From Thysanoteuthis rhombus (lineage: Eukaryota; Mollusca; Cephalopoda; Oegopsida; Thysanoteuthidae): a stretch of DNA of 64,000 nucleotides. The number at the start of each line of letters is the position of its first letter. Within the stretch, counting starts at the first letter, position 1. Below are positions 35,385-64,000 of this stretch, piece after piece. The notes under the pieces were generated by a model, which was not told the origin of the DNA, did not search any database, and was given only the letters and a program-made list of their open reading frames with translations. The position numbers and the translations under genes are program-made. The DNA is taken from NCBI GenBank assembly GCA_963457665.1, contig OY735225.1, forward strand, positions 1,156,501-1,220,500, given 5' to 3'.

Positions 35385-35700
35385 CTGACCAATAACTGTA
35401 GCATCAAAATTTGAAGTCATGCAAAAAAAAAAATCCCAATGGAGCTATTTACGTCATCACTTACGTTTTCCACTGGAAAATATGTAAAATAGTTAAAAAA
35501 ACAAATATCAAAATTCTGGAGAATCTAAGATTGTATTTGTAAACTGTCAAAATGAGGGCCCCCGAAAAGATCAGAAATTTTTTGGGGGGGGGGTCCCTAA
35601 AAATTTCAGAGGCTTCAAGCAGAGTACTGATGCCAATTTTCAAGTCGAGATAAAACAGTACGACCTGGAGTGCTGAAACAAACCACACACACACACACAC
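35385..35700 (+). repeat. Dispersed repeat family X, copy 2
   Basis: GACCAATAACTGTAGCATCA, TTTGAAGTCATGC, CGTTTTCCACTGGAAAATAT, ATTCTGGAGAATCTAAGATT, and GTACTGATGCCAATTTTCAA followed by GATAAAACAGTA: the same landmark order as the copies at 7905 and 62340. A (CA)n tract closes it at about 35686-35702. Confidence 0.7.
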
Positions 35701-38270
35701 ACAAAAAAAAGAAATAGAATTCTTCACTGCCTTTGATTGGGTTGATATTTCCAGGTGGACTAGTAGATAATTTTTAGCATTTCTTGGTTCTTTAATGATG
35801 TACTTCCTCACTCCCAACTAAAATAAATATCAAATTTCAACTCTATACATCAACTAGGATTCAATTACAAATGTTTTATAGCTTTTTCCTTCACTAGTGG
35901 AAGGATTTATTCTTAAACTCAGGAACTACTTCATACAACTATTGACAATGGGGCACTTCTGCAAAAAGAATTTTCTAAAAATTTTCTGTTTATAAAAAAA
36001 TTTACACAAACGTCAGTGGGAGATAACTTCAGTCAACTGTCGTTTTCCTTAAGTCAATTTTTTATATGAATTCAGGAGTTGAAGATGCTGCTAAAAAGAC
36101 TTACAATGTATTACATCATGAATTGAAATCTTATGAATACCCATGGGCATATCGCTCAAGTTTGTAAATAGTTCTGGTAAGTTTGTTCCATTTTGAAATG
36201 GAATCCTACAGTATCCAACTTCCCAATTATTTATTTCAACTGATATTGTGTGTGACAGATATGTTTGGCAGGGAGGTAAGGCCAGGATAGAGACGGATGT
36301 GCAACATAGCTTTTATTAAAGAATGTTGATTATTTGGGTCGATATTTTTTCTATCCTAATAAATGAGCTATCAACATCCATTTGTAATAGTTGACTTTCC
36401 CTTGGAAGAGAAAAAATAGCCCTGCCTGTTAGAAGTCAGTCTATTTTTGAGAAATCTAACACAGTATGTGTGTAGTGTTTCTAGTCACATACACTTTCAA
36501 CTAACCTAATGGGGTTGGGCTATTTGTTACTCTCCTGAGCAACCTCATCTAGAGATGAACCTCTCACCCACTTCAGGGCAATGTTTCCCTCTTTCCGACT
36601 TTACAGTGCACACTTTGGTTAGTCCTCAAAGTGGTTCCCATTCTTTTTCACCACTTGAAAAAGGGGTTAGTCTTCCCATTTGAAAAAAAATTTCATTTTC
36701 TTCTGTCAATCCAAATGCTTCACACGTAATAGTTGCTAAATATAGAACCATTGATGGTTTGCAATTGTCAATTGTTCAGTGTTGTAGAACTCAGGCAAGA
36801 AATGAGCTCAAAACCTCAAACATTTATTCCAGATGGTATCAAACTGAAGGGAGGGGGAAAAAAAAAAACAGCACTGCAGGAAGTCGAGTAATAAATCTGA
36901 AGTTCAGTTCTAAGAGTTATATGTTGCAAAATCCAAAGCTTTGGAGACATCAACACTCGGCAGGTCTAAGGAAATAAGAGCACATTCCTACTTTGGAAAT
37001 GTTTGCCACCTGCAGCAGCTAACGGGTCAAAAAGTGAGTTATCCATTGCAAGATGAAACAAATGATAAAACAGATTCTATTAAGTTAGCCATAGAACTGC
37101 AATGACAAGAATTTCCCTCTGCAATTAATGGGTTATGGATTTGTTAGGAACAAGTTTTTCATCTTAAATTTATGGTACTTGCAACTACCATACAACTTCT
37201 TGTGATATGAACCTAAAAGGATTTTCTAATGTATGTCAGTCAATTCATATACCTTCCACACATCCTGTTCAGGTTTCTTCAAGTAATCACCATAACGCTG
37301 CAAGTTTAGGGTGCATAGCAAATTTGTATCAAGGATCAGTGTTCCAGTTTAGACTGAAGATTCTATGTATTGGCTTCAAGGTGTTTCAATTAGACAAATA
37401 CAGTTGACTGCAAGCCCCTCAGTGGCTATTTCAAAATTCATTAGACAGTATTCTAGTCATGATACCAGCATACTGGAAGCTAAAATATTCACCTTCTATT
37501 TCATTTATTACGTACATCTTATATAGTGACAAATCGAAATTCAGTGTATATGTACACGAAAAAGGTTTTTTTCCAATTTTTTTAATCAGAAAACAGAAGA
37601 TTATATTAGTTTGCATGAACCCATGTTCAAGTTTCATATTTCTGGCCAGAGCTTGAACAATCATGTTCACTTATTAAGTGTTAATATCAAGATCACAACT
37701 GTTTGAGCCCAACATGAAGAGAAGGAATCAAGATTTACATATCACTGTCTTATAAAGAGAGTGCAGTCAGATCCAAAATCAATCATATTCAGTCTATCAT
37801 GTTTATATTGAGATTAACCAGTGCTTTTATATCTGATGTAAACCAACTGAGGAAGAAAGAGAGAAAAAAAAGAGAGAGAGAAACAGTAAAATCTTTGAAA
37901 ATCTTTATTTCTCGATTTAAAAAAGGTTCAAATTCACCTTTAGAAGTGGAAGGAAATGTGAAGTGTTTTTCAGAGCTGAAAAATAAAGCTTTTTTCTTTT
38001 CATTTCCTTTTCCGATAGAAAAAAAAAGGAAAAAAAAAAAATATGGAAAGGCCCTAAGACATCCCCAAGAAATTTTCAATAGGCCAGATTTTTTTTATTT
38101 CATTTTTCTTTTAGAATTTGAAAAAAAAAAAAAAAAAAAAAAATTGGGGTGCAAACTTTCAATAAGGAGTAGCAAACCATTAATGTTCGGAGAGATAGAG
38201 GGATTATCCAAATCTGCAGTTATCCACCAAATAAGGATTTCAGAGGTTTCTGCTTTTGGGTTGGTGAAGC
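35701..38270. other. Non-coding stretch, no gene seen
   Basis: Contains A- and T-homopolymers (for example 38120-38143) that create Lys/Phe-rich open frames at 37799-38311 and opposite; these are composition artefacts. About 37590-37622 shares text (AGAAAACAGAAGATTATATT, then AGTTTGCATGAA) with 38873-38903, so a dispersed repeat is present. Part could be distal 3' UTR of the PABPC gene, but nothing shows this. Confidence 0.4.
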
Positions 38271-38277
38271 TCCAAAC

Positions 38278-38508
38278 CACAGTTACCAGATTTGACCAGA
38301 AGTGGAGATAATCAGGACTTTATCTTCGACTTCCCACAGGCATTTCGATAGCATCGAATCTGGAAATTGGGCTAGTCTTGAGTTCAACCCATCAATATTG
38401 AACTTCTGCCTCCAGATTGGCTAGATTTATATATCCAATGCTATCCAAGTACCTGTTTTGGGTAAGTCCGAGATTAAGTCTGGATAATCTCCCCTTTTGG
38501 TAACCCTG
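38278..38508. mobile_element. Short TIR element (MITE-like), family T3
   Basis: Left: GTTACCAGATTTGACCAGAA then GTGGAGATAATCAGGACTTT. Right, reverse-complemented (about 38458-38508): GTTACCAAAAGGGGAGATTA then TCCAGACTTAATCTCGGACT. Element about 230 bp. A half copy with the left arm lies at 59409-59530. Confidence 0.6.
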
Positions 38509-39178
38509 CTCCGAACCCCAGTCATCAAGGGGGTGGGGGGAACTCAAACATTCTCAGCTTTGTTGTTCCTATAATTGTAATACTGGGTAAACACGGGTAT
38601 TGATCTCTTAGACTTCTTCCCTAATTCATCCTTGAAGATTGACAATAGCATTACAACTCTCACCAAAGTAGATTGTACTTTATGAGGAACACTCGAGTCC
38701 CTTACATCCAAACCTGACCTATACACTTAATTTCCTTTCAAGTTTGCAATGTTTCAGGCAGTAATATTAACAAATTCCCAGGTTATAGCTTTTTTAAAGC
38801 TAAGCTCTTTTAAAAGGTCAAAAGTACACAATGGCATCACAGCATCATTTTTTTTTTTTGCTTTTTTTAAATCAGAAAACAAAAGATTGTATTAGTTTGC
38901 ATGAATGGCTAAGTTCTTAGCAAAGGTTAAGGAAAAAAAATCTGTCGAGATAGTAGTCATTGAGATTGGTATCCATAAAGATTGAGAGGGAGGGGGAGAA
39001 TTGTATATCATTGAGTCTGTAGTTAGGAGTCCCAAAAGCTCCAACCTAGTCAATGAGAGAAGAGGATGGACTGGTGACATGATTCCATCCAAGCAGATCA
39101 CAAGCATGGAAAGAAAAAAAAAATTCAACAGAAAGACTTACAATTATGAATAATAATATCATCAATACACTTCAAGGG

Positions 39179-39375
39179 AGAAGGGAGACTGATTTCAAAG
39201 CCAGTCTTCATTTGTTAAAGAAAAACACACCACCCACATTTTAAAGACAAATTTTTCAGCCTTTACGATTTAATGGTTAGAGCACTGGACTAATGATTCC
39301 AAGGTCAGTGATTCAATGTTCTTAGCCAAAAAAGTACCTCCAATAGAAGGGAGACTGATTTCAAGGCCAGAACAT
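39179..39375 (+). repeat. tRNA-like SINE piece between near-identical direct repeats
   Basis: An A-box-like TAATGGTTAGAGCACTGG (about 39273) and a B-box-like GGTCAGTGATTCAATG (about 39303) form a tRNA-like head. Near-identical 26-bp direct repeats starting AGAAGGGAGACTGATTTC bracket it, at about 39179 and 39346. The second repeat differs by one base. Confidence 0.55.
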
Positions 39376-39439
39376 GGAGAACTCTCTAGCTAGACATAGC
39401 ACCAACCTGGATGGTAATCACAAACTGCCACTATGTTTT

Positions 39440-41400
39440 TTTTTTGTTTGTTTGTTTGTTTGTTTAATTTCTAAAAGCTTAGAATATTGAGGCTCTTAGA
39501 GACAGTTGCCTGAGCACACCTCTTCAACAACCATCTCAGTAAACAAGTTATAAAAGAAGCTTCGTAAGTTCCACTGGGCTTTAAACTGATTATCCTGCTT
39601 TCAGTATACTTAATCATTTGAAAATAAAATAAAGATAAGCTTCAAAGAAAATTACAATATGACATGGGTAGGGTAGAGCACAACTTGGGAAGATTAATTT
39701 TCTCTTAGTATATAGACCTATCATTTAAACAAATCAAATCTTATTTACCAATGAATACATTTTTTTTCATTCTATGTATTTGACTTGCGCAAATTGCATT
39801 TCTAGAATTGACTTTCAATATAAATATTTATCAATCTTAGCTAATTCTGCCATTGTGGAAAGGGATTTGGTTATAATGTGACTTACTACCTTTGCAATAG
39901 TCTGCAACACTAAATTAGATTGGTAACCATCGCTCAATGGCTGGTGCCTTGGCTTTTATAGTATAAAAAGCTGCAACAAGTCAAAAACAATAAAAGGCTG
40001 TAATTGACAAAAATCTCAACTGAGAATCCATTCAGTGTACATTTGCTGTTTATCGATCGTTCGAACAGACCACTTTTGCCGGCTCCAACACAAACAAAAA
40101 GTGGACAGCCCTGATTTTCATTACAAAATGATATAATTTCACCCAAGGATTAGCAAAGATCACATAAGTTTGCCAAACACAAAAAAATTACCCCCCCCCT
40201 CCCGAAGATTTTTTTCTTTTAACCCAAGAGGTTGATAGTAAATTTGACTTTACTGAGTACAAGGTCCAAACAAAAACAAAATTAAAATTCCCGCCACCGC
40301 CAATGAGATGTTCATAGGCAGCACATCTATGCATTGCCCAAGTTCAATAAGCTGCAATTCGGAAACTGTTAATTAAGGGAAACTTGGACAATGCTCTGAT
40401 TATGGCATTCAGCTTTGATGTTGAAGCACAACCAAATTGTTTTTCATACACTATATTAGTTCAAGAGACACCACATTCACATTTCTCAGTATAGTTTGCC
40501 TTTTCTGTCGACATGGCCTGAAAGCTTGATTTATTTTGTGGAGAAAGAGAAAACAAATTACAGCAGTAAGTTCATGTCAAGCTATAAGAAAAAAGATTAA
40601 AACTTTTTAAATGAAAGTTTTGATCAGATTCAATATTACCAACCTGAAAAAAGGTTTGAATAATTTTTTAATATTCTTAGGCTTAAAAAAAAAAAATTTA
40701 ATCGAAGCTAAAATGCCTGCTTGAATTTTATAGATTAGAATATGGATTAGATGAAAGACGATTGGGAGAAGCAGACCTTGAAAGATTTATAACAGTGAAG
40801 TGAATCAATAATTTTTAGTAAGTGGTGGTTTTAGGAAGAAAGTTTTTCATTAATCAATTTTTACAAAGGTATTCTTATAAATTGTCTACCTTCTTCACAC
40901 CACGCAGACATTAAAATAAGATGAAGAACGATTGCAACTAAACAATAATCATCTTTTATACAGTTTTGTTATTGAAATCAAAATAGTTTTAGAAAAACCG
41001 GAGAGAAGAGTTGGCTAGAATAACAAGGGAGATAACTCTTGCTGGTTTAATGTGTTGATTGGCACTAGCCCCTATCCCTAATCCGAACATTTCTCCCAAT
41101 TGATAGTTAAAACTAACTATATCAAACAAGTTCACCTCCAAGTTTTTCTAGAAGCTCAGGATTATGACATTTTACTACAAACGATTTTTTAAAAAAATCA
41201 AAACTGTTTCATGTACTAATTAAGCTGTCAATGCAAATATAAATTGTCTACAGAATCAGCAACTTGAACTTTTCTCTTATCATAGTCACCTAGTTTGTTA
41301 CATTTTTTTTTGTTGGGGCTGGGGGGAGGGAGGGGGACGACATGCCCATTCACAGCAGAGGGGCGATTGGATAAAACGATTATTTTAGAAAATGCACTAT
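39440..41400 (-). other. Presumed 3' UTR side of the PABPC gene
   Basis: Downstream (minus strand) of the PABPC stop codon. A candidate poly(A) signal, AATAAA on the minus strand, lies at 40530-40535 and would give a 3' UTR of about 0.9 kb. Another AATAAA overlaps the stop codon region itself. The true cleavage site cannot be decided from sequence. A (TTTG)n run lies at about 39445-39465. Confidence 0.4.
40530..40535 (-). terminator. Candidate poly(A) signal of PABPC
   Basis: Minus-strand AATAAA about 870 bases past the stop codon. Chosen only for its motif and distance; competing sites exist. Confidence 0.3.
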
Positions 41401-62830
<21,430 letters not shown>

Positions 62831-62839
62831 TTTAGCGTG

Positions 62840-63860
62840 ATGTTTAATTGCTTTCCTGTGCAGTTTGAATGTGAGCCAATGTCTGTTTAATATGCAGGCC
62901 CACACGAAACATGTAGGTGAGAACAAAAATTGCTCTGTCTCCATGACCATGTACAAAGGCATTAAGACCATTCCCAACCCTCGCATTAGGTGTCGTCTCA
63001 GGGTCAGAATTCTCAGGACTAGGCTTGTCTTGTTTAAACCATGTCCTGCCTGACAAGAACAAGATACTACAAAAATGTCTCAGCCCGAGGGCCAGGAAGC
63101 TGCACTTTAATCCTATGATGATTACAGCTACACAGCATTGATTTTTGAATTGAAATGCACTCAGGTATTCACATCATCTGTAAAACATGCCTCATTCTGA
63201 GGATGTCAAGTCTCTGCTCCCATAGAAAAAAAAAGTTGTAGTTGGGATTCTTGTATTCTATTTATTGTTAATAGGAATTTGTGTTCATTATTTTTCTAAA
63301 ACTATCTACAAAATAGTAAAAGGTAAAGTTGGGACTGAATGGTGTAGTTCAACCAAGTTTTAAACAGTAAGCCATTCTATTTCAAAGACTTCATTTGATA
63401 ATGACAATCAGTCTTTATTAGGAGGTAGAGGTCAACTGAGCAAGTAATGGCAAAGAGAATGAACTTGGCAATCAAAGTTCCAATCCTAGTTCAGAGTTCG
63501 CGTTCAATTTGTGCTAATGTCGTTGGGGGCGATACAAATCCATCTCTACGCCTATCTATGAGGAACATAGCATGAGGTTGAGTGAGTGACATCACTAAGG
63601 GTGCTTATTGCCTCTAAATCTGTTTCACATATCACTAAAGGGCCGAGTAAGCAGCTGAAGCAGTAGCCAGCATGGGGGGCACCATTTACAATTTCATTCA
63701 ATGTTTCAAAATGCAACCCCACCAGGAATCCTAGTCAACCAACTGACCATGATAAAGATTAAGGACATTGGCACCTGCTTTAATGATGGTTAACAAACTA
63801 ATCTCTTGAACGAATTCAAATAGAATAGTAAATAACATTCTTCTACTGAGGACCTACGCT
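62840..63860. other. PABPC intron 1, no gene seen
   Basis: About 63428-63500 has weak tRNA-like text (TAATGGCAAAGAG, then GTTCCAATCCTAG) and could be a worn SINE. Nothing else was recognised. Confidence 0.35.
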
Positions 63861-63865
63861 AAATC

Positions 63866-64000
63866 AGAGGTTCCAGAGCTTTTGGGGGGTTGCCACCCCC
63901 TTGGCTCCTAGGCCACATCCCTAGCACCCCCACATAGACACACACCTTTTGGTAATAGGTCTACAACAAATTTAAAATCTTATTTAACACTATAAAGAAG
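63866..64000 (+). mobile_element. Possible hAT-type element end at the window edge
   Basis: CAGAGGTTCCAGAGCTTTTG then GGGGGTTGCCACCCCC resembles the CAGAGGTTCCCAAACTTT start common to many hAT and hAT-derived elements. The element would continue past 64000, so its other end cannot be seen. Confidence 0.4.

Noticed and set aside
37799..38311. 170-codon Lys-rich frame
   Set aside because: Composed of homopolymer A runs and part of a TIR element; no recognisable domain.

Overview
This is a stretch of an animal nuclear genome. It is AT-rich, with long introns bounded by GT and AG, abundant microsatellites and many decayed transposable elements. The two host genes are highly conserved eukaryotic proteins. 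The tRNA-like SINEs, RTE-type LINEs, a piggyBac fossil, CA/TA-rich simple repeats and the style of the PABP sequence together suggest a protostome, plausibly a mollusc such as a cephalopod. That assignment is inference.

Layout. Positions 1-33700 hold no host gene I can support. They are a patchwork of repeats: terminal-inverted-repeat (TIR) elements, two families of decayed RTE-like LINEs, three solo-LTR-like copies of one LTR family, a piggyBac transposase remnant, SINE-like pieces and microsatellites. Positions 33831-34310 (+) carry an intact, intronless RAD6-type ubiquitin-conjugating enzyme (UBE2A/UBE2B family). From 41401 to beyond the right edge, the minus strand carries cytoplasmic poly(A)-binding protein (PABPC1-type). 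Eight exons (2 to 9) are visible and all junctions were resolved. Exon 1, with the start codon and most of RRM1, is not in the window. The PABPC introns contain more repeats, including a tandem array of about 0.3 kb SINE-like units in the last intron and several TIR elements.

The two host genes have unrelated jobs (post-replication repair and histone ubiquitination; mRNA stability and translation), and nothing suggests they work together. I found no undescribed multi-gene system. The most interesting signals are the intact RAD6 retrogene with a possible 5' UTR splice acceptor, the SINE-like array, an intron position repeated in RRM2, RRM3 and RRM4, a nested insertion dated by empty sites in sister LTR copies, and a LINE inside a TIR element. 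All copy boundaries were aligned by eye and may be off by tens of bases.
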